Assembly (NCBI RefSeq): GCF_004803755.1
Contig: NZ_CP032311.1
Span: forward strand, 1,566,501 to 1,630,500
Source: Pseudomonas sp. DG56-2
GTDB taxonomy: Bacteria; Pseudomonadota; Gammaproteobacteria; Pseudomonadales; Pseudomonadaceae
DNA: 64,000 bases
Direction of reading: 5' to 3'
In this document: positions 36,331-45,091 of the stretch, in pieces
Layout: each line of letters opens with the position of its first letter
How positions within the stretch are numbered: the stretch's first letter is position 1
The notes under the pieces: generated by a model
Database searches by the model: none
Told to the model about the DNA's origin: nothing
What the model saw: the letters and a program-made list of their open reading frames with translations, nothing else
Position numbers and translations under genes: made by a program

Positions 36331-36360
36331 AAAAAAGGGCGGCCCTGAGGCCGCCCTTGT
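36331..36360 (-). terminator. Rho-independent terminator of htpX
   Basis: The perfect stem AAGGGCGGCC / GGCCGCCCTT with a CTGA loop is followed on the minus strand by a T-run (AAAAAA at 36331-36336 on the plus strand). It lies 15 bases after the htpX stop. Confidence 0.9.
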
Positions 36361-36375
36361 TTCTTGCGCTGTCCC

Positions 36376-37263
36376 TTAACCGCGACGGCGCAGAGCTTCG
36401 ATGCGATCTTCCAGCGGTGGGTGGCTCATCAGCAAGCCAGCCAGGCCCTGCTTGAGGCCGCCGTTGATGCCGAAGGCGTTCAAGGTGTCGGGCATATGCA
36501 CCGGTACCCCTTGTTCCGAACGCAGGCGCTGCAGAGCGCCAATCATCGCGCCGGTACCGGCCAAGCGTGCACCAGCTTCGTCAGCACGGTATTCGCGTTT
36601 ACGCGAGAACCACATGACGATCATGCTGGCGAGGATGCCCAGAATCAGCTCGGCAACGATGGTCGCGATGTAGTAGGCGATGCCTTGGCCTTCTTCGTTC
36701 TTGAAAATCACCTTGTCGACAAAGTTGCCGATGATGCGGGCGAAGAACATCACGAAGGTGTTGACCACACCTTGTATCAGCGCGAGGGTGACCATGTCGC
36801 CATTGGCCACGTGGCCGATTTCGTGAGCCAGGACTGCACGTACTTCGTCAGGCGAGAAGCGCTCGAGCAGGCCCTGGCTGACAGCAACCAGTGCGTCGTT
36901 GCGGTTCCAGCCAGTGGCAAAGGCATTGGCCTCATAGGCCGGGAAGATACCTACTTCAGGCATTTTGATGCCGGCTTCGCGGGACAGTTCTTCGACGGTC
37001 TGCAGCAGCCATTGTTCATGGCGGGTGCGCGGCTGACTGATGATCTGGGTGCCCGTGCTCATCTTCGCCATCCACTTGGAGATGAACAGCGAAATCAGCG
37101 AGCCGGCAAAACCGAACACGGCGCAGAAAATCAGCAGCTGATCGAGCTTGAGGTCAACCCCGTTTGCCGCCATGAACCCATTGAAGCCAAACAGGCTCAA
37201 GGTGATGCTGGCAATCAGCACAACCGCAAGGTTGGTGGCTACAAACAGTAAGATGCGCATCAT
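36376..37263 (-). CDS. htpX: Membrane metalloprotease HtpX
   Basis: A 295-residue M48 zinc protease of the inner membrane. It has two N-terminal transmembrane helices, the catalytic HEIGH motif (in [13 protein letters not shown]), two further helices and the [10 protein letters not shown] segment bearing the third zinc ligand. HtpX degrades misfolded membrane proteins together with FtsH and is a heat/envelope stress protein. The MMRIL start at 37263 matches the family and has AGGAGA upstream; a longer in-frame start exists at 37338. Confidence 0.96.
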   Translation of the reverse strand: MMRILLFVATNLAVVLIASITLSLFGFNGFMAANGVDLKLDQLLIFCAVFGFAGSLISLFISKWMAKMSTGTQIISQPRTRHEQWLLQTVEELSREAGIKMPEVGIFPAYEANAFATGWNRNDALVAVSQGLLERFSPDEVRAVLAHEIGHVANGDMVTLALIQGVVNTFVMFFARIIGNFVDKVIFKNEEGQGIAYYIATIVAELILGILASMIVMWFSRKREYRADEAGARLAGTGAMIGALQRLRSEQGVPVHMPDTLNAFGINGGLKQGLAGLLMSHPPLEDRIEALRRRG

Positions 37264-37440
37264 GGTTGTTACGTTCTCCTGACGGATAAAAGTGTCACGT
37301 ATGCGGGGGTATATAAGGTGCGGGCTCGAGTGATTCAACCGGGCGACTATTTCAAACTGTGTACTTCTTTGTATTACAGTCGAATTCCATCATTCCGCAC
37401 GCGAGATCATCAGGTCTTACAGAAGGGAGAATCAGCCTGT

Positions 37441-37474
37441 AAGGCCTGCATCAACAAGGATGCAGGCCTTTTGC
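37441..37474. terminator. Hairpin between alaA and htpX
   Basis: A 12-bp perfect stem (37441-37452 with 37459-37470) and a 6-base loop. It lies 18 bases downstream of the minus-strand aminotransferase stop. The T-run is on the plus-strand side, so it would terminate plus-strand transcription best, although no plus-strand gene ends here. Confidence 0.6.
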
Positions 37475-37487
37475 AAAGCTTTATCGG

Positions 37488-38699
37488 TTATTGCTGATAT
37501 GTCTTCAAGAAGTTTCCGATACGGCCAATGGCCTGTTCCAGGTCATCGACGCGCGGCAGGGTGACCACTCGGAAGTGATCGGGCCATGGCCAGTTGAAAG
37601 CGGTGCCCTGGACAATCAACAGTTTTTCCGAGAGCAGCAGGTCTAGGACGAATTTTTCGTCGTTGTGAATCGGGCAGACTTTCGGGTCGATGCGCGGGAA
37701 CGCATAGAGCGCGCCCATTGGTTTGACGCAACTGACGCCGGGGATGTCATTGAGCAACTCCCAGGTGCGGTTGCGTTGCTCAAGCAGACGACCCGGCGGC
37801 AGGACCAGATCATTGATGCTCTGGTAGCCGCCCAGGGCGGTCTGAATGGCGTGCTGGCTCGGCACGTTGGCACACAGGCGCATGTTGGCCAGCATGTCGA
37901 TGCCTTCGATGTAGCTCTGAGCGTGCTGCTTGGGGCCGGAAATGGCCACCCAGCCGGAACGGAAGCCCGCAACGCGGTAGGACTTGGACAAACCGTTGAA
38001 GGTCAGGCAAAGCAGGTCTGGTGCTAGCGAGGCGGTACAGATATGCACGGCTTCGTCGTAGAGGATCTTGTCGTAGATCTCGTCGGAGAACACCACCAGG
38101 TTGTGCTGGCGGGCCAGTTCCAGCATGCCCAGCAGTAACTCGCGCGAGTACACCGCGCCCGTTGGGTTGTTCGGGTTGATGATCACCAGGGCTTTGGTGT
38201 TGGAGGTGATCTTGGCCTTGATGTCGTCAAGGTCCGGGAACCAGTCGGCTTGCTCGTCGCACAGGTAGTGCACTGGATTGCCGCCCGCCAGGCTGACTGC
38301 AGCAGTCCACAGCGGGTAGTCAGGTGCCGGAATCAGCACTTCGTCGCCGTTGTTGAGCAGCGCTTGCATCGACATCACGATCAATTCGGATACGCCGTTG
38401 CCCAGGTAGATGTCTTCGATGCCGACACCTTCGACCTGCTTTTGCTGGTAGTACTGCATCACCGCCTTGCGCGCGCTGAACAGGCCCTTGGAGTCGCTGT
38501 AGCCCTGGGCAGTCGGCAGGTTGCGGATGACATCCTGGAGGATTTCGTCCGGCGCTTCGAATCCAAACGGCGCAGGGTTGCCGATGTTCAGCTTGAGGAT
38601 GCGATGACCTTCCTCTTCCAGGCGTTTGGCGTGCTTGAGCACCGGGCCGCGAATGTCATAGCAGACATTGGCGAGCTTGTTCGATTTGCTGACCTGCAT
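37488..38699 (-). CDS. alaA: Glutamate-pyruvate aminotransferase AlaA-like
   Basis: A 403-residue class I PLP-dependent aminotransferase, full length relative to E. coli AlaA. Landmarks are ILKLNIGNPAPFGFEAPDEI, INPNNPTGAVYS, VFSDEIYDKI and the PLP-lysine site NGLSKSYRVAGFRSGW. It makes alanine from pyruvate and glutamate in the cytoplasm. The start at 38699 (MQVSKSNKLANVCYDIRGPV) is conserved in the family; the upstream extension is not. Confidence 0.93.
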   Translation of the reverse strand: MQVSKSNKLANVCYDIRGPVLKHAKRLEEEGHRILKLNIGNPAPFGFEAPDEILQDVIRNLPTAQGYSDSKGLFSARKAVMQYYQQKQVEGVGIEDIYLGNGVSELIVMSMQALLNNGDEVLIPAPDYPLWTAAVSLAGGNPVHYLCDEQADWFPDLDDIKAKITSNTKALVIINPNNPTGAVYSRELLLGMLELARQHNLVVFSDEIYDKILYDEAVHICTASLAPDLLCLTFNGLSKSYRVAGFRSGWVAISGPKQHAQSYIEGIDMLANMRLCANVPSQHAIQTALGGYQSINDLVLPPGRLLEQRNRTWELLNDIPGVSCVKPMGALYAFPRIDPKVCPIHNDEKFVLDLLLSEKLLIVQGTAFNWPWPDHFRVVTLPRVDDLEQAIGRIGNFLKTYQQ

Positions 38700-38866
38700 G
38701 ATGTGATCCCGATTAGAAAAGATCGCCGCGCACTGCGCTGTGAAATCGTTTGAAAAGCGTGTAACGCGGGTGCCAGACTGATGTCTGATGAGGCGCAATA
38801 ATATACGTGCCGACCGCGTTGGGGAAAAGACGCAACGCGGGGTTTTTAGTCTGCCGAGGCCTGCAT

Positions 38867-39259
38867 ATGGAAAAGATAGAGAAAACTGCGGAGCAATGGC
38901 GTGCCATGCTCGATCCCGAGCAGTACAACGTCTGCCGCTTGAAAGGCACCGAACGGCCGTTCAGCGGTAAATACAACGGCACCAAGACCGAGGGTGTCTA
39001 CCACTGCATTTGCTGCAATGCGCCCTTGTTCGATTCCAAGGCCAAGTTCGACTCCGGTTGTGGCTGGCCAAGCTTCTACGAGCCGATCGAGGACAGTGCG
39101 ATGATCGAGATTCGTGACATCTCCCATGGGATGATCCGCACCGAAGTCACCTGTGCACAGTGCGATGCCCATTTGGGGCATGTGTTTCCCGATGGGCCAC
39201 CGCCAACCGGTCTGCGCTACTGCATCAACTCGGTCTGCCTGGACCTGGTTCCACGCTAA
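38867..39259 (+). CDS. msrB: Peptide methionine (R)-S-oxide reductase MsrB
   Basis: A 130-residue enzyme that reduces methionine-R-sulfoxide in proteins. Zinc ligands Cys47/Cys50 and Cys96/Cys99 (CAQC), the active-site Cys119 (LRYCINS) and the candidate resolving Cys65 (GCGWPSF) are all present. GAGG lies about 8 bases before the ATG. It is followed 15 bases later by a glutathione peroxidase gene, forming an oxidative-repair pair. Confidence 0.97.
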   Translation: MEKIEKTAEQWRAMLDPEQYNVCRLKGTERPFSGKYNGTKTEGVYHCICCNAPLFDSKAKFDSGCGWPSFYEPIEDSAMIEIRDISHGMIRTEVTCAQCDAHLGHVFPDGPPPTGLRYCINSVCLDLVPR

Positions 39260-39274
39260 CAAAGGAGTAGGGTC

Positions 39275-39760
39275 ATGGCCGACGCATTGTTGAGTATTCC
39301 TTGCATCACTCTGGCAGGTGAGCAAAAGACCCTGGCGGACTTCCAGGGTAAAGCGCTGTTGGTGGTCAATACTGCCAGCCAGTGCGGCTTTACCCCACAG
39401 TACAAGGGCCTGGAACAGCTGTGGCAGCGTTATCGCGAGCGCGGTCTCGTGGTGCTGGGTTTTCCCTGCAACCAGTTCGGCAAACAGGAGCCGGGAGACG
39501 CCAGGGAAATCGCGCAGTTCTGCGAAATGAATTTTGGTGTCAGCTTTCCGCTGTTTCGCAAGATCGACGTCAATGGCGGTAGCGCTCATCCCTTGTTCAC
39601 CGAACTGAAAAAACGCGCCCCCGGGTTGTTCGGATCGCAAAACATCAAATGGAACTTCACCAAGTTTCTTGTCGAGTCGAGCACGGGCAATGTCACACGT
39701 TACGCGCCGAGTACCAAGCCGGAAGCGTTGAGTGCGTCGATCGAGAAAATGCTCAAATAG
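39275..39760 (+). CDS. Glutathione peroxidase family protein
   Basis: A 161-residue thioredoxin-fold peroxidase. The peroxidatic Cys37 lies in NTASQCGFTPQ; GFPCNQFG gives the catalytic Gln and a second Cys, and WNFTKFL gives the Trp and Asn. Such Cys-type enzymes usually use thioredoxin rather than glutathione. AAAGGAG precedes the start. It is co-transcribed with msrB; its 3' end overlaps the convergent histidine kinase gene by 8 bases. Confidence 0.95.
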   Translation: MADALLSIPCITLAGEQKTLADFQGKALLVVNTASQCGFTPQYKGLEQLWQRYRERGLVVLGFPCNQFGKQEPGDAREIAQFCEMNFGVSFPLFRKIDVNGGSAHPLFTELKKRAPGLFGSQNIKWNFTKFLVESSTGNVTRYAPSTKPEALSASIEKMLK

Positions 39761-42071
39761 TCACCAGCGGCGCCCAGTGATCGATCAAGGCCAATAGCTC
39801 TTCACGACGGAAGGGCTTGGCCAGATAGTCATTCATGCCTGCGGCGCGGCAGCGCTCACGTTCCTCGGGCATGGCATTGGCCGTCAGGGCGACGATAGGC
39901 AGGTTCGGCCAACGTCCGCTCTGACGGATTCTGCGGCTCGCCTCGTAGCCGTCCATGACCGGCATATTGCAATCCATCAGCACCATGTCAAAAGCGCTGT
40001 GCTCCAACTGCTCCAGGGCCTGGGCGCCGTTGGCGGAAATACTCACTTCGCAGCCCAGCTTGACTAGCATGCCCTTGGCCACCAGCTGATTAACCGGATT
40101 GTCTTCCACCAGCAGAATGCGCGCGCGGCGCTCGCTCTGCGAGGTGCTGTTCTGTGCGCTGGCGTGAGCGCTGTCGGTACCATGAAGTGTGCGGCGCAGA
40201 ATCTGGTACAGGGCATTGCGTGCCAGCGGTCGCGCCAGTTGTTGCAATGGCGCCAGTTGCGCAGCCTGGTCGCTGGGCAGAAAGTTGCCATAGGCGGTTA
40301 CCAACAGAATCGGTGCCGCGATCTTTGGACGCAGGTCGAGCAGGCTGTCGAGGTCGTCGGTAATCAACAGGTCGGGAGGGGGCTCGCCAATCGCTTCGGC
40401 GTGTTCATAGCGTCGATGGTCCAGTCCCCAGCCAGGTAATAACATTTGCAGCAACTCGGCCAGTCCGCTACCAGGGTTGGTGAGGATGGCCACTTTGCCG
40501 TGCAGGGGGGCTGCCGGTACTGCCGGAGAGTGGCAGAGCAGGGGGAGTTCAGCGCTGAACTGGCTGCCGAAGCCGGCCTGCGAGTTGATGCTCAAGCGGC
40601 CCTGCATGGCTTCGCAGAGATTATTGGTCAAGGCCAGGCCCAGGCCGGTGCCGCCATACTGGCGGGTGATACCTGCACCGGCCTGGATAAAGGGCTGGAA
40701 GATTCGCGCCTGGGCTTCGTGGGGTATACCGATACCTGTGTCGCAGACGTCCAGGCGTACCCCCCCTGGGTGGGCGCGCAGGCGTACATCGACACGCCCG
40801 AAGCGGGTGAACTTGAGCGCGTTGGACAGCAGGTTGCTGATAATTTGCCGTACCCGGGTGGGGTCGCCCACTACCATGGCGGGAAACTGTGGGTCGATCA
40901 GGCAAGTCAGTTCGACGCTGGGGGCGGCGTTCTGGGACAGCAGGTTGGCCGTGTCTTCAACCATGGCGCCAAGGTCGAAGGGGATGCGTTCGAGTTCCAG
41001 TTGGCCGGCATCGAATTTGGACAGGTCAAGAATGTCATTGAGCAGTTCTACCAGGACTTTGCCTGAGTCGTGGGCAATCGATAGTTGCTGACGCTGCTCG
41101 GCATTGAGCGGGCTGTCCAGCGACAGGGCGATCATGCCCAGCAGGCCATTGAGGGGGGTGCGAATCTCGTGGCTCATGTTGGCCAGAAAGGCCGCTCGTG
41201 CCTGAGCCATGTCCAGGGCGCGCCGCCGTGCTGCATCGAGTTCGTCATTAGTCTGGCTCAAGCGCGCGTTGCTGGTCTTGAGCTCATTGGTGCGGGCCGA
41301 AACAGCGTCTTCCAGCTCATTGAGGTAAGTGGTCAAGCGGTTTTCCGCATTGCGCCGTTGCTGGATTTCGGTCGCCATGCTGACAAACTGCTGGTTGGCG
41401 ACTTTGACCAGTACCCCGATCTCATCCTGCTCATGGCCCGGTGGGAAAGACAGTTTGGATTGTTCCGGTTGTCGTGAATCGCGGTTAGCGAGGGCACTGA
41501 TGATGCGAACCAGGGGCTTGGTCAGCATGAAGTAGAACAATGCCATGAGAATCAGGGTTAGCACCAGGCTGCGTATGAAGCCATTGAGCAGGGTGATCTC
41601 GGCGCGCTTGAGGAAGTGGTTGCCGAAGGCGAAGGTGTCGACTTCCAGGTAAAGGGTGCCGAGGTTTTCAGTCGGCATACTGCTCAGAAACAGCGGGTGC
41701 TCGAACTGCCGGTTCTCGCCGAACAGAAAGTCGCTGATAAACCGGTAGCTGCTTTTTTCGCGTGGACGCTGGACGTCGGCCAGCACCGTGTCGTTGTTGT
41801 CGATCAGGCGCGCGCGGATAATCGCCGGAGATTGCAGCAGGCCACCGGCCAGCTCCTGCGCCAGTTCCGCGTCGATGTTGTAGGCGATGCGTGAGGCCGG
41901 GTTGTGACTGATTTGTAGCAGCGCTTGCATCTCACGGTTGATGGAGGCGTCTTCGCTGGCATAATCGATACCAATCTGGATGAGACTAAGCAATGTACCC
42001 AGGATGAAGCCGACCAGGACCGTCAGCCGGGCTTGCTTGAAGGACAGGCGATTGGTGAACTTGATATCCAT
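39753..42071 (-). CDS. Hybrid sensor histidine kinase/response regulator
   Basis: A 772-residue membrane sensor. In order: transmembrane helix (about 12-32), periplasmic sensor segment (~33-150), second helix (~165-187), HAMP-like linker and coiled coil (~190-290), HisKA with phosphoacceptor His301 (ANMSHEIRTPLNG), HATPase (IFQPFIQAGAGITRQYGGTG), a degenerate receiver-like segment (~520-620) and a true C-terminal receiver with Asp700 (MVLMDCNMPVMDGYEA). No Hpt domain is present, so a separate phosphotransfer protein is needed. The start at 42071 fits the membrane topology; the RBS is weak. The signal is unknown. Confidence 0.9.
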   Translation of the reverse strand: MDIKFTNRLSFKQARLTVLVGFILGTLLSLIQIGIDYASEDASINREMQALLQISHNPASRIAYNIDAELAQELAGGLLQSPAIIRARLIDNNDTVLADVQRPREKSSYRFISDFLFGENRQFEHPLFLSSMPTENLGTLYLEVDTFAFGNHFLKRAEITLLNGFIRSLVLTLILMALFYFMLTKPLVRIISALANRDSRQPEQSKLSFPPGHEQDEIGVLVKVANQQFVSMATEIQQRRNAENRLTTYLNELEDAVSARTNELKTSNARLSQTNDELDAARRRALDMAQARAAFLANMSHEIRTPLNGLLGMIALSLDSPLNAEQRQQLSIAHDSGKVLVELLNDILDLSKFDAGQLELERIPFDLGAMVEDTANLLSQNAAPSVELTCLIDPQFPAMVVGDPTRVRQIISNLLSNALKFTRFGRVDVRLRAHPGGVRLDVCDTGIGIPHEAQARIFQPFIQAGAGITRQYGGTGLGLALTNNLCEAMQGRLSINSQAGFGSQFSAELPLLCHSPAVPAAPLHGKVAILTNPGSGLAELLQMLLPGWGLDHRRYEHAEAIGEPPPDLLITDDLDSLLDLRPKIAAPILLVTAYGNFLPSDQAAQLAPLQQLARPLARNALYQILRRTLHGTDSAHASAQNSTSQSERRARILLVEDNPVNQLVAKGMLVKLGCEVSISANGAQALEQLEHSAFDMVLMDCNMPVMDGYEASRRIRQSGRWPNLPIVALTANAMPEERERCRAAGMNDYLAKPFRREELLALIDHWAPLVTI

Positions 42072-42195
42072 GAGACCCGAGCCAGTTTCACATTCCGTGC
42101 GCTGCGCAAGCATAGCCGATCAGCCCCGGCAACTGGCACGTTCTGTCACACATTCAGCAATGCCGTTGACCTAGCATCTATCTTGAGGAATCGCT

Positions 42196-43086
42196 GTGGA
42201 CTCTCGTTTGAATTCGTTCCTGGAGCGCGCCGAAACCGTGCTGGCCCGCCTTGAACCGCTATTGCCCGCACTGCGCCAGCAGATCGACTGGAGTCAGTGC
42301 CTGGCCGCACGCTGGCAGCGTGACGGTCGCAGTGGCTACTTGCTGCCGCTGGACGTCAATCTCGACATGCGCCTGTCTGACCTTATCGGTGTGGATCAAC
42401 AACGGGAGCAACTGGGACGCAACACGCGCCAGTTCCTTGATGGCATGCCCGCCAACCATGCGCTGCTCTGGGGGGCGCGCGGCACCGGCAAGTCGTCGCT
42501 GGTGCGTGCTTTGTTGGCTGAGCATGCCAAGGCAGGCTTGCGCCTGATTGAAATCGAGCGCGATAACCTGGCAGACCTGCCGCGCGTAGTCGAGCAATTG
42601 AGCAAGGTGCCCCAGCGTTTTGTGCTGTTTTGCGACGACCTCTCGTTCGAGGCCGGGGAGGGCGACTACCGGGTGCTCAAGAGTGTCCTCGATGGCTCGC
42701 TGGAACAGGCGCCTGACAACGTGCTGTTGTACGCAACCTCGAACCGTCGGCACCTGGTGCCGGAAAAACAGAGTGATAACGAAAACTGGAAAATGATCGA
42801 CGGTGAACTGCACCCCAACGAGGCGGTGGAGGACAAGATCGCCTTGTCCGACCGTTTTGGACTGTGGTTGTCGTTCTATCCCTTCACCCAGGAACACTTT
42901 CTCAATGTTGTCGAGCACTGGATCGGCCAACTGGCTGCCAGTGCCGGGCTGACTTGGCAGCGAAGTGAAGAGCTGGACATTCTCGCCGTGCGCTGGGCAA
43001 CCAGTCGCGGTAACCGTAACGGCCGTTGTGCCTATCAGTTCGCTCGCTACTGGGTTGGACTGCAATTGTTGGAGCAGAAAAGATGA
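42196..43086 (+). CDS. DUF815 AAA-type ATPase
   Basis: A 296-residue ATP-binding protein beginning with GTG. Walker A is GARGTGKSS (93-101), followed by a Walker B-like FVLFCDDLSFE and a sensor-1 LLYATSNRRHL. This is the DUF815 family of small AAA proteins, whose role is unknown. The stop overlaps the next ATG (ATGA), so it is translationally coupled to the methionine-sulfoxide reductase gene. Confidence 0.88.
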   Translation: MDSRLNSFLERAETVLARLEPLLPALRQQIDWSQCLAARWQRDGRSGYLLPLDVNLDMRLSDLIGVDQQREQLGRNTRQFLDGMPANHALLWGARGTGKSSLVRALLAEHAKAGLRLIEIERDNLADLPRVVEQLSKVPQRFVLFCDDLSFEAGEGDYRVLKSVLDGSLEQAPDNVLLYATSNRRHLVPEKQSDNENWKMIDGELHPNEAVEDKIALSDRFGLWLSFYPFTQEHFLNVVEHWIGQLAASAGLTWQRSEELDILAVRWATSRGNRNGRCAYQFARYWVGLQLLEQKR

Positions 43087-43565
43087 TCGACCTCAACGCC
43101 TCTGGCGCAGGTCTGGAAGGCTATGGCTTGCTGGCTGCGCAGCTGGAAGCCTTGTTTGCCGATGAGCGTGATTTCATTGCCAATGCCGCGCAGTTTTCGG
43201 CTTTTCTCTACAGTCAAGTTGAAGACTTGAACTGGGCAGGCTTTTACCTCAACCGCAACGAAGAGCTGGTGCTGGGGCCGTTCCAGGGCCAGGTTGCCTG
43301 CGTGCGTATCCCGTTTGGTCGAGGTGTGTGCGGCGCGGCGGCGGCCAGTCGGGAAACCCAGCGCGTTGAAGATGTGCATGCGTTCCCCGGGCATATTGCC
43401 TGCGACAGCGCATCGAACAGCGAACTGGTGATTCCGTTGGTAAAGGAAGGGCGCTTGATTGGCGTGCTGGACTTGGACAGCCCCAGGCTTGCGCGTTTCG
43501 GCACAGCGGATCAGGCGGGGTTGGAGCGCTTGGCGGCGATCTTCCTGCGCCTGACCGATTGCTGA
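43083..43565 (+). CDS. msrC: Free methionine-(R)-sulfoxide reductase (GAF-domain fRMsr)
   Basis: A 160-residue single-GAF protein that reduces free methionine-R-sulfoxide. Cys73, Cys83 and Cys107 have the same spacing (10 and 24) as the three catalytic cysteines of the E. coli enzyme. Landmarks are RIPFGRGVCGAAA and HIACDSASNSELV. The start overlaps the DUF815 stop by 4 bases. With MsrB and GPx about 4 kb away, it adds to the methionine repair capacity of this locus. Confidence 0.92.
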   Translation: MIDLNASGAGLEGYGLLAAQLEALFADERDFIANAAQFSAFLYSQVEDLNWAGFYLNRNEELVLGPFQGQVACVRIPFGRGVCGAAAASRETQRVEDVHAFPGHIACDSASNSELVIPLVKEGRLIGVLDLDSPRLARFGTADQAGLERLAAIFLRLTDC

Positions 43566-43628
43566 AGTAGGCCTCTGCAGTGGGAGCAGGCGTGCCTGGC
43601 AATTGGCATTCCGGCTCCCGCGCAGCCA

Positions 43629-44396
43629 TCAGTCGTAGATGACTTTTTTCTTCCAGTCTTCAGTTGTATCGGTCTTCAGGCCTTCAGTCAGCTCGTTGAC
43701 TTCGTCTTCGGCAGGTTCAAGCTGGCTCAGGACCTGGGCATTCGCCCGGGCTAGCAGTTTTTCCATGTACTCGAGTTGCTCGCGGTACACCGCCGGGTCC
43801 TGTTGCTTGCGCAGGTACTGAACGCCGCGTTCGAAGGCCAGGCGCGCATGCCCAGGCTGGTTCTGCTGCAGGGCTTGTTGGCCCAGGTTATTGAAAAACT
43901 CGATATGCAACAGCACCAGAATGTGGCGTATTTCCTTGACCCAGTACTTGGCTTCGTTGGTGGGCAGAAAACCTTCCTGAGCTGCACGGGTGATCTGGTT
44001 GTGCATACCTTCTAAAAGAAAGCGTACATCCTTGGCCCGCGCTTCGGTCTGGATAGGGGCCGGCGGATTGTTCACCGGCAGCGATTCACCTTGTGCGATC
44101 AGGCCTTCCAGTTCGGCGATGCGCGCGCGGATATCGCGGCTGTTTTTATCCAGGGCCAGCTGGCGCTGGTTGATGTTCAGTTCGAGGCGGGTCAACAGCA
44201 GTTTCAATGCCGGGCTCATCAACTGGCCGGGAAAGGTTTCGGTGATCTCGCCACAGCGGCGCAAGCGGTCGGCCAGTTCTATTTTCAGCCGGGCACGCTC
44301 AAGCTTGTTGTTCTCGACTACATTGTTGAGGTAGCCGATCACGATCAATAACGCGATCCCCGCAACTATAAGCAGGGTGATCATAAGTGGTGTCAC
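43629..44396 (-). CDS. Membrane-anchored coiled-coil protein, unknown function
   Basis: A 255-residue protein with one N-terminal transmembrane helix (about 5-23) and a long helical, probably coiled-coil and TPR-like, cytoplasmic or periplasmic region. The segment LGQQALQQNQPGHARLAFER resembles a TPR helix pair. The start is GTG at 44396, with GAGG 8 bases upstream; an ATG four codons later is possible. No catalytic motif. I recognise it only as a conserved-looking hypothetical. Confidence 0.72.
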   Translation of the reverse strand: MTPLMITLLIVAGIALLIVIGYLNNVVENNKLERARLKIELADRLRRCGEITETFPGQLMSPALKLLLTRLELNINQRQLALDKNSRDIRARIAELEGLIAQGESLPVNNPPAPIQTEARAKDVRFLLEGMHNQITRAAQEGFLPTNEAKYWVKEIRHILVLLHIEFFNNLGQQALQQNQPGHARLAFERGVQYLRKQQDPAVYREQLEYMEKLLARANAQVLSQLEPAEDEVNELTEGLKTDTTEDWKKKVIYD

Positions 44397-44617
44397 CGTT
44401 AACGCCTCATACAGGATGATTTACCATTCGAGTGTAGTGGCTTCGCTTTTGGGCGGATAGAGCTGTTTGGCGGGTGTTGGGGGTGCAGTGATGGCATTTT
44501 GTATATAAACCACCGTAGGGCTTGGGTTTCCGCCCTGGCGGGGTGCCAAAAAATAAACGTCAAGGTCCAGGCGTGCCGATGCCGACGAAGCCTTGAGAGG
44601 CGCAGGGAAGTCATTGA

Positions 44618-44670
44618 TTTAAATAAATTTATACATAGGGGTTGACGGGTTGGCAAAGCATCCCTAGAAT
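44618..44670 (+). promoter_or_regulatory. Promoter of the first tRNA-Glu/Gly operon
   Basis: TTGACG at 44642-44647 and TAGAAT at 44665-44670 with a 17-base spacer, preceded by an AT-rich upstream element (about 44618-44633) and followed by a GC-rich discriminator (GCGCGCC). This layout is that of stringently controlled tRNA promoters. Confidence 0.88.
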
Positions 44671-44731
44671 GCGCGCCACTTGCAGCGTAAAGCGAACAGC
44701 GAAACGCGGCGGGGAGTGAATGTTGTAGTGT

Positions 44732-44807
44732 GTCCCCTTCGTCTAGTGGCCTAGGACACCGCCCTTTCACGGCGGTAACAGGGGTTCGAGTCCCCTAGGG
44801 GACGCCA
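44732..44807 (+). tRNA. tRNA-Glu(TTC)
   Basis: A 76-base tRNA with encoded CCA. The acceptor stem GTCCCCT pairs with AGGGGAC, the anticodon loop CTTTCAC gives TTC, and the T-arm AGGGGTTCGAGTCCCCT is standard. Confidence 0.97.
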
Positions 44808-44809
44808 TT

Positions 44810-44885
<76 letters not shown>

Positions 44886-44908
44886 GATTCCATCGGTGCA
44901 AACCGATC

Positions 44909-44936
44909 AAAAAAGAGGCCTATGGCCTCTTTTTTT
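44909..44936 (+). terminator. Rho-independent terminator after the first tRNA operon
   Basis: The stem AAAAAGAGGCC / GGCCTCTTTTT with a 3-base loop and extended T-run, 24 bases after tRNA-Gly. Confidence 0.92.
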
Positions 44937-45091
44937 GTGCCTGGAATTTCTTACCAGCAAACGTGCGTATCGGAAATCTCGACCGACGCACCTGTCATTT
45001 CTATCAGTATCCAAAGTTCCCTCTAGCAGTTTCAATGAGCATCAGTGGCTATCAACCATTGTTCATGTTCTGTATCGCCTGGGGATTTTTA

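Noticed and set aside
35675..36348. Several open frames of 60-150 codons on both strands
   Set aside because: They translate the large inverted repeat; both arms yield the same Pro/Arg/Gly-rich peptide because the DNA is repeated. No RBS or domain.
43579..43618. REP-like palindrome (GGGAGCAGGCGTGCC...)
   Set aside because: It resembles Pseudomonas REP elements only loosely and appears once; too weak to call.
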